DNA of 36,584 nt from Chloracidobacterium sp. (GCA_025057975.1 JANWUV010000020.1:240-36823); one strand, 5' to 3'; shown: positions 24,211 to 33,333, counted from the stretch's first letter. Notes: generated by a model from the letters alone, not told the origin. Numbers and translations are program-made.

Positions 24211-24990
24211 ATGGAACTCAATGGCAGCGTCGTCATCATCACCGGGGCCTCCAGCGGCATTGGAGCCGCGACGGCGCAACATCTGGCCGCGTGCGGCGCG
24301 AAAGTCGTGTTATTTGCCCGCCGCGCTATCGAAATGCACAGGGTGGCGGACGCCATCCAGCAGGACGGCGGCGCGGCGTTGGTCGTACCCGGCGACGTGT
24401 CGCAGAGCGCCGATGTCCAGCGCCTCATGCGGGAAACGCTGGACGCCTTCGGCCGACTTGACGCGCTGGTGAACAACGCTGGCATGGGCGGAGGTCTTAA
24501 CCTGTGCGACACCCGCGACGACCTGCTCAGGCGGGTGCTGGAGGTCAACGTTTTGGGGTGCGCGCTATGCGCCAAGTACGCCATACCACATCTGCCGCGC
24601 GGCGGCGTCATCGTCAACGTTGGTTCGGTGGCTGGCGAGGTGGCGACGGTTGGGATGTACACCGCGTCAAAGTTCGCTGTGCGCGGCTTCAACGACGCCC
24701 TCCGGCGTGAAGTCAAGCCGCGCGGCATTCACGTCGTCTTGATTGCGCCCGGTTTCATTCGGACAGAAATGACCGCTGGGCTGCGTTACAGCATGCCGGG
24801 GCCGGAAATCGTCGCCCGCGCCATTGAAAAAGCCATTCGGTCGCCCCGGCGCAAAATCGTTGTGCCGTGGTGGTACCGCCCGCTGATGTACCTTGGCAAG
24901 ATTCCCCCCATCGCCGACGCCATTTTTGGTAATCCGAAAACGCAGGCCCGCTACCGCGACCGTGACAGCGTGAAAAAACTCGCCAACTAA
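24211..24990 (+). CDS. Short-chain dehydrogenase/reductase (SDR)
   Basis: 259 residues. The classical SDR features are TGASSGIG (11-18) for NAD(P), LVNNAGMGG, GSVAGE with Ser139, and YTASK with Tyr150 and Lys154. The C-terminal tail has PWWYRPLMYLGKIPPIADAI, similar to membrane-associated SDRs that act on lipid-like ketones. The gene lies between the adaptor and the pump, 21 and 39 bases from each, so it is co-transcribed. It may modify a pump substrate; this is inference. Confidence 0.92.
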   Translation: MELNGSVVIITGASSGIGAATAQHLAACGAKVVLFARRAIEMHRVADAIQQDGGAALVVPGDVSQSADVQRLMRETLDAFGRLDALVNNAGMGGGLNLCDTRDDLLRRVLEVNVLGCALCAKYAIPHLPRGGVIVNVGSVAGEVATVGMYTASKFAVRGFNDALRREVKPRGIHVVLIAPGFIRTEMTAGLRYSMPGPEIVARAIEKAIRSPRRKIVVPWWYRPLMYLGKIPPIADAIFGNPKTQARYRDRDSVKKLAN

Positions 24991-25029
24991 CGTCGCCGAC
25001 GGCGGTTACAGCCGTCCCTTCAGGAAGTT

Positions 25030-28000
25030 ATGCAAAAACTCGCCGAACTCTGCATCAAGCGCCCGGTCTTCGCCACGATGCTCGTCATGGCGTTTATCGT
25101 CGTTGGGGCGTTTTCCTACTTCAAGCTGGGCGTTGACCTGTTTCCGAAAATTGACTTGCCGACCGTCACAATCACGACGCGGCTCGACGGCGCTTCGCCG
25201 GAAGAGGTCGAGTCACAGGTGACGAAACGCATCGAGGAAGCCGTCAACACTATCAGCGGCGTGGATGAAATCCGGTCGGTATCGGCCGAAGGTGTCTCGC
25301 AGGTGTTTGTCGTCTTCGTGCTGGAGCGCGACATAGACGAGGCCGCGCAAGATGTGCGCGACAAGGTCAACCGCATTCTGGGCGAACTACCTTCGGACGC
25401 TAGGGCGCCTATCATTGAAAAGCTTGACCCTGACACCCAGCCGGTGCTGTCACTGGCGCTGTCGGGGAATCGGTCGGCGCGGGAAATCACCGAAATTGCC
25501 GATAAAGTCATTAAGCGAAACCTGGAATCGCTCAACGGCGTTGGGCGCGTGTCCTTCATTGGCGATCGGAAGCGTGAGATTCAGATTGTGCTCGACGCGG
25601 CCAAAATCGCCGCCTACAACCTCAGCGTGGACGCCATCAAGCAGGCGCTGCGCGCCCAAAACGTCGAAATCCCCGGCGGCCGTCTTGACGACGGTCGGCG
25701 CGAGCTGTCTTTGCGGACGCTGGGGCGCATCACCCGCGTGGAAGACTTCGCCAACATTATTGTCGGGACGGCCAACGGTTTACCGATTTACGTCAAGGAC
25801 ATCGGCTATGTCGAGGACGGTGTAGAGGAGCCGCGTTCGCTCGCCCGGCTGGACGGACAACCGGCCGTGATTCTGGAAATCCGCAAGCAGTCGGGAACCA
25901 ACACACTCGAAGTCGTCCGGCTGGTCAAGGAGCGCGTGGCGGAGTTGGCCGCGCAGTTGCCGCCGGATTGCCGTGTGCAGTACCTCAAGGATCAATCCAT
26001 TTTCATTCAGGACGCTTTCGATTCCGTTCAGGAGCACCTGATCCTAGGTGGGATCATGGCGGCGCTCGTCATGCTGCTGTTTTTGCGCAGTTGGCGTTCG
26101 ACGGTCATTGCCGCCGTCGCCATTCCGGCGTCGGTGGTGGCGACCTACGGGCTGATGTACGCCATGGGCTTCACGCTCAACCGCATGACGATGCTGGCGT
26201 TGGTGTTGAGCGTCGGGATCGTCATTGACGACGCCGTGGTGGTGCTCGAAAACATCTACCGCTTCATGGAAGAGAAGGGCATGTCGGCCTTCGAGGCAGC
26301 GAAGGAAGCCACGGCCGACATCGGCTTCGCCGTGTTGGCGACGACGCTCTCGCTGGTTGTCATCTTCGTGCCGGTGGCGTTCATGGGCGGCATCGTTGGG
26401 CGCTTTATGTCGTCGTTCGGTTTTACCTGCGCCTTTGCCATTTTGGTCTCGATGTTCGTCAGCTTCACGCTGACGCCGATGCTCTGTTCGCGGTTTCTGC
26501 GCCCGGCGAAGGTCGGCGCGGGCCATCGCTCGTCACGGACAAGCGGCGTTTATGGGCGGCTGGAGCGCGGCTACGTTTGGTTGCTGGAATGGTCGCTGCG
26601 GCGACCGCTCGCCATTGTCGGTATTTCCATTTTGACCGTTGCTTCAGTCGTCCCGATCTCTTCTGTGATCGGCAAAAACTTTATTCCGTTTGACGACGTG
26701 GCGATGTTCGAGGTGGCGGTCAAACTGCCGGAGGGTGTGACGTTGGCGGAGGCTGAAAAACAAATGACGGCGCTGGAAGCCATCGTCAAAACAACGCCGC
26801 ATGTGACGCACTGCCTGACGACGCTGGGCGGGGACGAACAGCGCCGCGTCAATCGGGGCAACATCTTTGTGCAACTTACGCCGCTCACAGAGCGCAAGCT
26901 GACGCAGGCGGAGTTGATGCAAATGGTCCGCGACAAGCTCGCCGATCAGCGGGACAAACGCATCTCGGTGCAGTACGTGCAGGCGATTTCCGGCGGCGGG
27001 AACTCGGCGGCGCCCGTACAGTACGTCGTACGCGGACCCGACATCGCCAAACTGACCGACGCCTCGCAGCGGCTGGTGGATTTTCTCAAGACCGTACCCG
27101 GCGTGGTGGATGTGGACACGACCCTGGAAGTCGGCAAGCCGGAAATCCGCGCCGCGATTGACCGTGAAAAAGCCGCCAACCTGGGCGTCAACGTGGGAAC
27201 CGTTGCGTCGGCGTTGCGGACGCTGGTCGCCGGCGAGATTGTCGGCGCATACCGCGAGGGCGACGACCGCTACGATGTCCGGTTTCGGCTGCGCGGCGCA
27301 GACCGGACAGGTCCCGATACGCTGCTGCGGTCATATGTACCGTCAACGAAGCTTGGCAACGTCCCTCTTGCGAACCTTGTGACGCTGACCAGCGGAACAG
27401 GACCGGCGCAGATTGACCGTTACAACCGGCAGCGGCAGGTGACGATTTCAGCCAACTTGCAGGAAGGCTACTCGCTCGACCGCGTCTTGCAGGCGCTTGA
27501 TGAAAAAGCCAAGGCGCTCAATCTCGGGCCGGAATACCGCGCCGCCAAGTTGGGTCAGAGCAAGGAGTTGGGCAAGGCGGCGGCCAACTTTCTGATGGCG
27601 TTCGTGCTGTCGTTTGTTTTTATGTACATGATTTTGGCGGCGCAGTTTGAAAGCTTTTTGCATCCGGTGACGATTTTGTTGAGCTTGCCGATGGCGGTGC
27701 CGTTTGCGCTGCTGTCGCTGCTGCCCTTTGGGCAGACGCTCAACATTTTTTCGGCGTTGGGGATTTTGATGCTGTTCGGCGTCGTCAAGAAGAACTCGAT
27801 TCTCCAGATTGACCACATCAACGTTTTGCGCGCCGGCGGGCAGGAACGCTATGCCGCGATTGTCGCGGGGTGCCGCGACCGGCTGCGGCCAATTCTGATG
27901 ACGACGCTGGCGTTGGTCGCGGGGCTGATTCCGATGGCGGTGGCGCAGACGCCCGGCTCGGCGGCGCTGCGGTCGGTCGCCATCATTATCATTGGGGGAC

Positions 28001-28182
28001 AGAGCCTGTGTCTCCTGCTGACGCTGGTGGCGATTCCGGTGTTTTATCAACTTTTTGACACGCTGACGGACAGTTCGTGGTGGCGGGCGCGTTTCGACGC
28101 CGTTCGTACCCTGTGGCGGCCTGCGCCGGCCGAGGAAGCGCCGGTGGATGTTTCGGCGGCTGCCCGCGAGCAAACGCCGTAA
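25030..28182 (+). CDS. RND (HAE1/AcrB-type) multidrug efflux transporter
   Basis: 1050 residues, normal for AcrB. It starts MQKLAELCIKRPVFATMLVM with AGGAAG just upstream. The proton-relay pair is Asp400-Asp401 in SVGIVIDDAVVVLENIYRFM (TM4), and the TM10 lysine region is FGVVKKNSILQIDH. Two porter halves are present (GASPEEVESQVTKRIEEAVN in the first). It pumps lipophilic compounds or antibiotics out in exchange for protons, with the adaptor above and an outer-membrane channel. Its TAA overlaps the ATG of the NorD-like gene (TAATG). Confidence 0.95.
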   Translation: MQKLAELCIKRPVFATMLVMAFIVVGAFSYFKLGVDLFPKIDLPTVTITTRLDGASPEEVESQVTKRIEEAVNTISGVDEIRSVSAEGVSQVFVVFVLERDIDEAAQDVRDKVNRILGELPSDARAPIIEKLDPDTQPVLSLALSGNRSAREITEIADKVIKRNLESLNGVGRVSFIGDRKREIQIVLDAAKIAAYNLSVDAIKQALRAQNVEIPGGRLDDGRRELSLRTLGRITRVEDFANIIVGTANGLPIYVKDIGYVEDGVEEPRSLARLDGQPAVILEIRKQSGTNTLEVVRLVKERVAELAAQLPPDCRVQYLKDQSIFIQDAFDSVQEHLILGGIMAALVMLLFLRSWRSTVIAAVAIPASVVATYGLMYAMGFTLNRMTMLALVLSVGIVIDDAVVVLENIYRFMEEKGMSAFEAAKEATADIGFAVLATTLSLVVIFVPVAFMGGIVGRFMSSFGFTCAFAILVSMFVSFTLTPMLCSRFLRPAKVGAGHRSSRTSGVYGRLERGYVWLLEWSLRRPLAIVGISILTVASVVPISSVIGKNFIPFDDVAMFEVAVKLPEGVTLAEAEKQMTALEAIVKTTPHVTHCLTTLGGDEQRRVNRGNIFVQLTPLTERKLTQAELMQMVRDKLADQRDKRISVQYVQAISGGGNSAAPVQYVVRGPDIAKLTDASQRLVDFLKTVPGVVDVDTTLEVGKPEIRAAIDREKAANLGVNVGTVASALRTLVAGEIVGAYREGDDRYDVRFRLRGADRTGPDTLLRSYVPSTKLGNVPLANLVTLTSGTGPAQIDRYNRQRQVTISANLQEGYSLDRVLQALDEKAKALNLGPEYRAAKLGQSKELGKAAANFLMAFVLSFVFMYMILAAQFESFLHPVTILLSLPMAVPFALLSLLPFGQTLNIFSALGILMLFGVVKKNSILQIDHINVLRAGGQERYAAIVAGCRDRLRPILMTTLALVAGLIPMAVAQTPGSAALRSVAIIIIGGQSLCLLLTLVAIPVFYQLFDTLTDSSWWRARFDAVRTLWRPAPAEEAPVDVSAAAREQTP

Positions 28183-30737
28183 TGTTGCTCAGGACTTGGA
28201 CGCGCCTGTTTCGCCCGCATGCGCCGGAGCGCCCGCCGGAGGCAGGGTTTGTTCCGGCTCTGACGGCGGCTTCGGTGTCGGCGGCGCCGCTTCCGGCGAC
28301 AGCGGCGACGGCGCTTGGCGCGGTCGGCGCGGCGCTGGAACGGTTGTCGCCGCGCGCGGCCGAGGATTTTGCCGCTCGCGCATCGGCGTTGGTCGGTCGG
28401 CTGGGCGAAGAGGTCTTTGCTGAAGTCTGCCGGTTGTTGACGGTGGCGAGCGCGACGCGGCACACGGCGCGGCTGGCGGACATCATTCAAGAAACCTGTC
28501 GGGCGGCGGAGGCGCTGGCCGGCGACGAGCGGAGTACAGCGTTGTTAGGTGCGGCGGCGTCGCTCTACGCCGAGCAACCATTGTTGGGCGCGGCGGCGTT
28601 GCGCGTAGCGGCGCAGCACCCGGAACTGACGGTTGAAGCCTTTGCGGCGTGGTTGGCGGCCGGACGCGCCCTATGCGGAAGTGACGCAGTGAAGCTGGGG
28701 CCGTACGTGCGACTGGAGACGGCTCAGGCGCGGAACATTTTGGAGTCATGCCTGCCGGGGCTGCCGCTGAGCGAAGTCGCGCCGACGCTTCAGCATTACT
28801 TGCGCGCCCTGACTGGACGCGCGTTTCGCCTTGCAACGCCGACTTCGGATGCCGTTGGCGGCGATGTCGGCGGGCGTGTGACACCAACTGGCGATGCGCC
28901 GACGCTCATCCTGCCGCGCCGCGTCGCCGTCTTTGCGGAGCGTGACCGGAACTTTCTGCTCTACAAACTGTTGGCGGCGCAGGGTGCGGGACGGCTGTTG
29001 TTCGACACGCACACGCCGGACACGCCGCCGCTGATTGCCGCGTACGAGGCGACGCGGGCGTTTTTTAGTGATTTGGGCGCAGGCGCGGGCGGGCTGTCGC
29101 ACGTAGATTTCGCCGTCGTCCGCGACCGGGCGGCGGAGCGTGTATTGCCTCCGCGTCCAGCGTCCGTTACGGTCGGCGACGCTCTGGCGTTATTTCCCGA
29201 CATGGAAAGCGCCGAGGCGTTGTTTGACGTGATTGAGATGGCGCGCATTGTGCGGCGACTGCGCAGCCGGTATCGCGGCGTCGAACGCGACCTAGCGGCG
29301 CTGGCGGAGCCGTTGTTGGCGAGTCGTCGGTCGTTGGCGGGTGCGTCGTTGACGGCGGCGGCGGTTGAACTGTTGTTCCGGCTGGCGCTGGTTGGGCGTG
29401 TAGGGGCGGACATTCAGGCCGAATACGCCGCCTTGACTGAAACGCTGGCAGCGGCGTTGGCACCATGCTTGACGGAGGGGGCGACGGTGGCCGACTCGCT
29501 GCGGGTGACGCTGGACATTTACCGGCTGTTGCCGCCGCCGACGCAGCGGCGCTGGTCGCCGGAGATCGCTGCGCCGCCCTTGCGGGAGCGTCCGTCTGCG
29601 CCGGTGGTCGGCGCGGTGTCGGTCGGCGCGGCGGGTGAAGCGCAGACGCCGACTCGTGCTGCGACTGATGTTTCGATTGAGGGCGACCAAGCTGCCGCGG
29701 CGGACGACGCTGCGGACGACTTGGAGCAGGACACGCCGGCCGCCCGGACGCCGGATGTGTCGGCGACGGTCGGCGAGCCGTTGGGGCGGTGGGTGGTGGT
29801 CGGAGCGCATCAGTATCCGGAGTGGGACGTTCGTCTGGGCGACTATCGGCCGGACTGGTGCCGGGTGTTGGATTTGAGTGTTGCGGATGAGTCGGCGGCG
29901 GCGCTGGGTATGGCCGACGATGCCACGGCGGCGCGTTTGCGGCGGGCGTTTGAACGGTGGCGTCCGGCGGAGTTGAACTGGGTGCGGCCGACGACGGACG
30001 GGCAGGAAGTGGTTGTGGACGCCCTGATTGAGCGCCGGATTGAACGCCGGCGGCGGTCGTGGGCGTCGGACGCGGTGTACGCCGTTCGGCGGCATGTGAC
30101 TCGTTCGGTGGCGGCTTTGTTGCTGCTCGATGTTTCGCGTTCCACTGGTGAGCGCCTGGATGAGCGCCCGGACGCGCGCCAGGGTGAGTGTGCGGATGCG
30201 GGCCTGGCGGCGGACGCGGCGCGGCGGGTACTGGATGGTGAAATTGAAAGCGCGCGGTGCTTGGCGGCGGCGCTGGAACAGCTTGGGGATCGGTTCGCCG
30301 TGTATGCGTTCAACAGTCGGGGACGGGGTGCGGTGCATTGTTTTCGGTTGAAGGCGTTTGGCGAGTCGGCGGGGCGGCTGTCGCGCCGGCTGGCGGCGCT
30401 GACGCCGGCGGCGAACACGCGCCTTGGCGCAGCGGTACGGCATGCGACGCGCTTACTGGCGGCGGAATCGGCGCGTCAACGCTTGTTGTTGGTGGTGACG
30501 GACGGCCTGCCGCAGGACGGTGATTATGGGGATGTGACGTACGCCGTGGCGGATACGGCGCAGGCGTTGGCGGAGGCGCAGGCGGTTGGCGTACGGCCGC
30601 TGGGGATCATTTTGGAGGCGGGACAGTCGGAGGGGTTGTTGGAGGTACTGTTTGGGCGGGGGCGCTATGCGCGCCTTCGGGCGGCGTCTCACTTACCGGA
30701 AGCGCTTCCACGCCTCTACCGACGATGGACGTTTTAG
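28182..30737 (+). CDS. NorD/CbbO-like VWA-domain protein, translationally coupled to the RND pump
   Basis: 851 residues from the ATG that shares its A with the pump stop (TAATG). The last third is a clear NorD-type VWA domain. It has VRLGDYRPDWCRVLD before it, then LLLLDVSRSTGE with MIDAS Asp650, Ser652 and Ser654, LGDRFAVYAFNSRGRG, NTRLGAAVRHATRLL (MIDAS Thr/Asn region) and LLLVVTDGLPQDGDYGDVTY, ending LPRLYRRWTF. The N-terminal two thirds are alpha-helical and Ala/Arg-rich, with an acidic linker (about 495-530). NorD and CbbO normally work with an AAA+ ATPase (NorQ/CbbQ) to insert metal or remodel an enzyme. No such ATPase, nitric oxide reductase or Rubisco gene is in the window. Its target is unknown. 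Confidence 0.85.
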   Translation: MLLRTWTRLFRPHAPERPPEAGFVPALTAASVSAAPLPATAATALGAVGAALERLSPRAAEDFAARASALVGRLGEEVFAEVCRLLTVASATRHTARLADIIQETCRAAEALAGDERSTALLGAAASLYAEQPLLGAAALRVAAQHPELTVEAFAAWLAAGRALCGSDAVKLGPYVRLETAQARNILESCLPGLPLSEVAPTLQHYLRALTGRAFRLATPTSDAVGGDVGGRVTPTGDAPTLILPRRVAVFAERDRNFLLYKLLAAQGAGRLLFDTHTPDTPPLIAAYEATRAFFSDLGAGAGGLSHVDFAVVRDRAAERVLPPRPASVTVGDALALFPDMESAEALFDVIEMARIVRRLRSRYRGVERDLAALAEPLLASRRSLAGASLTAAAVELLFRLALVGRVGADIQAEYAALTETLAAALAPCLTEGATVADSLRVTLDIYRLLPPPTQRRWSPEIAAPPLRERPSAPVVGAVSVGAAGEAQTPTRAATDVSIEGDQAAAADDAADDLEQDTPAARTPDVSATVGEPLGRWVVVGAHQYPEWDVRLGDYRPDWCRVLDLSVADESAAALGMADDATAARLRRAFERWRPAELNWVRPTTDGQEVVVDALIERRIERRRRSWASDAVYAVRRHVTRSVAALLLLDVSRSTGERLDERPDARQGECADAGLAADAARRVLDGEIESARCLAAALEQLGDRFAVYAFNSRGRGAVHCFRLKAFGESAGRLSRRLAALTPAANTRLGAAVRHATRLLAAESARQRLLLVVTDGLPQDGDYGDVTYAVADTAQALAEAQAVGVRPLGIILEAGQSEGLLEVLFGRGRYARLRAASHLPEALPRLYRRWTF

Positions 30738-30873
30738 AGTGATAGGGAATGCGGACGACCCACACCTGAACCAGCTCTTCCCGCTCGAAGACCTCTCTAC
30801 CGCCTGTGGTCTGACACTCAATACGCTCGGTGGCTTCAAGCATGTCCCGCAAGTGTTCCGTCGGGTCTCTCAT
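30607..30873 (-). pseudogene. Truncated HepT (HEPN RNase toxin)
   Basis: ATG 30873 overlaps the mntA stop (ATGA). Residues 1-41 are typical HepT: MRDPTEHLRDMLEATERIEC ... REVFEREELVQVWVVR. After about position 30751 the frame leaves the family (IPYHSKTSIVGRGVEALP) and runs antisense into the 3' end of the NorD-like gene. The catalytic R-x4-6-H motif and the tyrosine that MntA modifies lie in the missing part, so toxin activity must be lost. Confidence 0.75.
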
Positions 30874-31160
30874 AACGGCACGGCTTCCGCCAGCACGCGC
30901 TCGCGTAGGCGCGGCTTGATGCCGCGCGCGCTGACAACGTCCACTTTGCAACCTAGCAGGCCATTCAGCTCGACCCAGAGCGCCCCGTGATCAAACAGGC
31001 TGCGTCCCGGCTCAAACTCCACTAAAAGGTCAATGTCGCTTGCGTCGTCGGCTTGTCCACGGGCGACAGAGCCGAAGAGACACACTTTGTACGCGCTATG
31101 CTTTGCGCAAATACGCAGAATCTCTTCCCGCTTACTTCGAAGCATCTCTTCCAGCTTCAT
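30870..31160 (-). CDS. MntA-type nucleotidyltransferase antitoxin
   Basis: 96 residues from ATG 31160 with AGGGAG nine bases upstream. The minimal nucleotidyltransferase motif is present: Gly30-Ser31 in VCLFGSVARGQ, then Asp42 and Asp44 in SDIDLLVEFEPGRSLFD (GSx10DxD), and a third acidic residue Asp74 in CKVDVVSA. MntA neutralises HepT by adding AMP to a tyrosine. The partner toxin that follows is truncated, leaving this as an orphan antitoxin. Confidence 0.88.
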   Translation of the reverse strand: MKLEEMLRSKREEILRICAKHSAYKVCLFGSVARGQADDASDIDLLVEFEPGRSLFDHGALWVELNGLLGCKVDVVSARGIKPRLRERVLAEAVPL

Positions 31161-31182
31161 AACCTGACTCCCTGTGGTTTCA

Positions 31183-31581
31183 TCAAATTGCCGCCGCCCC
31201 TCGACGCCATGCAGCAGGTGTGCCGCTCGGTACTGTGTGCCGGTCCCGCCGCAAGGTTCTCTCCGGGGAGGGACATTTCGCCCGAATAAGGCGGCCAGGA
31301 AAAGCGTCCCCACACGGAATCCACTCCCGCCCGTGGTAGTGCTGCACCACCTGCTCCGCCGTGAACAACGAACCGCTCACACAGCTCAGACGCTTGCTGA
31401 AGCCAGACGGCGCTTCCCAAGTACGGGTCGGGACTCGTCCACCGCCCCGGCAGACTGTCCAGCTGCCGATACAGCCGGTGGTCGTACCACTGCCCGCATC
31501 CCGCTCGTGACCCGTGTACTGCCGCCGCGTCGCCGTCGGCCCATACTGTCGCGACACCCAAAAGTAGGGGATTGACCTCAT
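31183..31581 (-). pseudogene. Frameshifted remnant of an RHS repeat-associated core
   Basis: Pieces of one RHS core appear in two frames in the correct order. RRQYTGHERDAGSG (31527-31486, one frame) is followed by YDHRLYRQLDSLPGRWTSPD and PYLGSA (about 31490-31409, second frame). Then GSLFTAEQVVQHYHGREW (from about 31374) returns to the first frame. Intact cores read YTGHERDAGTGLDYMHARYY ... GRFTSPDPYLGSA ... then a DPxG motif, which is missing. It is followed directly by mntA, so the gene is a dead fragment. RHS proteins are large surface or toxin-delivery proteins. Confidence 0.8.
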
Positions 31582-31877
31582 GCGGCACGCCGCTCCTTCG
31601 CCGTACCCCTCCGCCGCGTGCCCCCGCGCTCGACCGTGAGCCTCACCGTCGTCGTCACATCCCCAACCCGTCCGGCCACGAGCGCCGTCCCGACCCCGAC
31701 CGCCTCCGCAAAGCCCTGTTCCGTCACCCGCAACACGCTCGGATCAGACGACGACCACGTCGGCGTCAGCCCGTTCACCGGCGTTGGCGTGCATTCGGCG
31801 GCAGAGGGCGGCCCGCATAGCAAGCAAGGACAGAGCCGCCCCTTCTTGTCCAGCAGGGACGGCCCGGTGTCACCCAC
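31578..31877 (-). pseudogene. BIG2 (bacterial Ig-like) domain fragment
   Basis: An isolated 99-residue frame contains one BIG2 repeat: TPTWSSSDPSVLRVTEQGFA then EAVGVGTALVAGRVGDVTTT and VRLTVE. BIG2 domains occur in repeats in adhesins and large surface proteins. Here only one unit is left, with no signal peptide or anchor, and its TGA overlaps the ATG opening the RHS remnant. It is probably the remains of the same large surface protein. The interval 31878-31977 holds nothing I recognise. Confidence 0.65.
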
Positions 31878-31977
31878 ATCGCCGACTGGGAGGTCGTCGC
31901 GTTATTGCACGACTGCTAAGCCCGGTGTTGATTTGACCTGCTCCGGCACCGACCTGTGAAGCGATTCAGGCGGCGGC

Positions 31978-32703
31978 TCATCCATCAAGAGAAGCTTCGG
32001 TTCCCTGTGTTTCTTCCTCCTGCCGTGCTTTGGAGAGGGCTGAGGCAATAATGCCGGAGGGGAGTGCCACTATGCCCAGCCCAATAACAAGCACTACGAA
32101 CGTAAAGAACCGCCCGCCCGCCGTCACCGGATAACTATCGCCGTAGCCCACAGTGGTCAGCGTTGCCACCGCCCACCACAGACCGTCGAACATCGAAGTA
32201 AAAACCTCCGGTTGGGCTTCGTGTTCAAAGTAGTAGATGCCAACCGCCGCCAGATAAATCAGGATGAGCGCCGTCGCCGCGCACAGCAACAACTCTTCCT
32301 TAGAGATAAGCAAAGCGCGGTGAAAACGTCTCATGGCGCGGCTGTAGCGGGCCAGCTTCAGGATGCGCAGCAGGCGCAAGAAGCGCAGCGAACGGACGGA
32401 ACGTAGGTCTATTGTCAGCCCGACATAGAACGGCAGAATCGCCAGCAAATCCACCACTCCATAGAAGCTAAAAAGATATTTTATTATCGGACGTGCACCG
32501 CAAACGCGCACAAGGTACTCCACTGTAAAAACGCTCACCGAAAAAATTTCAAAAGCCTCTAGCCAGAAGCGTTGATTCGGCGTTAGGTTTGGAAGCGTCT
32601 CTAGCGTGAAGTCGGCTAGCGAGAGAAAAATGATAGCCTGGATGAATAGTTCACCCTTTCCAAAGCTGATTTGTCCATCGTGGTCACGGGTAACGAGAGG
32701 CAT
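31978..32703 (-). CDS. Voltage-gated-type potassium channel (ion transporter family)
   Basis: 241 residues, six membrane segments. S4 carries regularly spaced arginines (RSVRSLRFLRLLRILKLARY, 101-120), the pore has GLWWAVATLTTVGYGDSYPV with the K+ filter TVGYGD at 184-189, and S6 is FTFVVLVIGLGIVALPSGII. The short tail (about 20 residues) has no cyclic nucleotide or RCK domain. It is the last gene of the five-gene operon, 51 bases after pgpA. Whether it is truly voltage-gated is not shown. Confidence 0.92.
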   Translation of the reverse strand: MPLVTRDHDGQISFGKGELFIQAIIFLSLADFTLETLPNLTPNQRFWLEAFEIFSVSVFTVEYLVRVCGARPIIKYLFSFYGVVDLLAILPFYVGLTIDLRSVRSLRFLRLLRILKLARYSRAMRRFHRALLISKEELLLCAATALILIYLAAVGIYYFEHEAQPEVFTSMFDGLWWAVATLTTVGYGDSYPVTAGGRFFTFVVLVIGLGIVALPSGIIASALSKARQEEETQGTEASLDG

Positions 32704-32754
32704 GCTTTTCCAGCAGGAACTTGCTACGCCCAGCTTGCAAACACGGCTGAGGCT

Positions 32755-33333
32755 TTAGGTAAGGACAACATACTCGACCAGTTTTGCTAGCGTCAGTAGG
32801 GTGACGCCGGACTGGACGCCGGCTACAATGTCGTCGGCCATCACCCCCAAACCGCCGCGCAGGGCTTCGCACTGTTGCGCCGGATAGGGTTTGAGTACGT
32901 CGAAGACACGAAAAGTCACGAAGCCGGCGATAACCCAAAGCTCAAACCCACCCTTGAGGGCGGCCAGTTTAGGAACTAGCGGAAGAAAAAGATACGCGAT
33001 GAGCTGCCCGGCGAACTCATCTATGACGACTTCATTCGGGTCCTTGGCACCGAAAAAATTCACGGCGCGGTCGGCCGCCCAGACGCCGGTGTAACTAACC
33101 AGCATCGCCGCCAGTAATAATCCCCAAACGGCATCCAGCGCAAAAGGCTCAAAAAGACCGAACTTCCCGGCCGCATAGTAGAGCGCCGCCACAACTGCTG
33201 AGCCGGCCGTCCCGGGCGCGATAGGCGCATAACCCGCAAAAAAGCCCGTCGCCCACACCAGCGCCAAGTAATCTCCGACGGTGCGCGGCGGCGTCCGGGG
33301 AGGGTTGGACGCCACAGTTTTGGTCAGTCGCAC
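32755..33333 (-). CDS. pgpA: Phosphatidylglycerophosphatase A
   Basis: 192 residues from GTG 33333, overlapping the upstream gene by 10 bases; a GTG at 33315 is possible. PgpA removes the terminal phosphate of phosphatidylglycerophosphate to give phosphatidylglycerol. The motifs are GYAPIAPGTAGS (34-45), KDPNEVVIDEFAGQ (97-110), FRVFDVLKPYP (141-151) and GVMADDIVAG (163-172), all diagnostic. Four hydrophobic segments fit an inner-membrane enzyme. Confidence 0.93.
   Translation of the reverse strand: MRLTKTVASNPPRTPPRTVGDYLALVWATGFFAGYAPIAPGTAGSAVVAALYYAAGKFGLFEPFALDAVWGLLLAAMLVSYTGVWAADRAVNFFGAKDPNEVVIDEFAGQLIAYLFLPLVPKLAALKGGFELWVIAGFVTFRVFDVLKPYPAQQCEALRGGLGVMADDIVAGVQSGVTLLTLAKLVEYVVLT

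Noticed and set aside
29292-30443. A 383-aa minus-strand open frame
   Set aside because: It is antisense to the NorD-like gene, with Arg/Pro-rich noise and no motifs.
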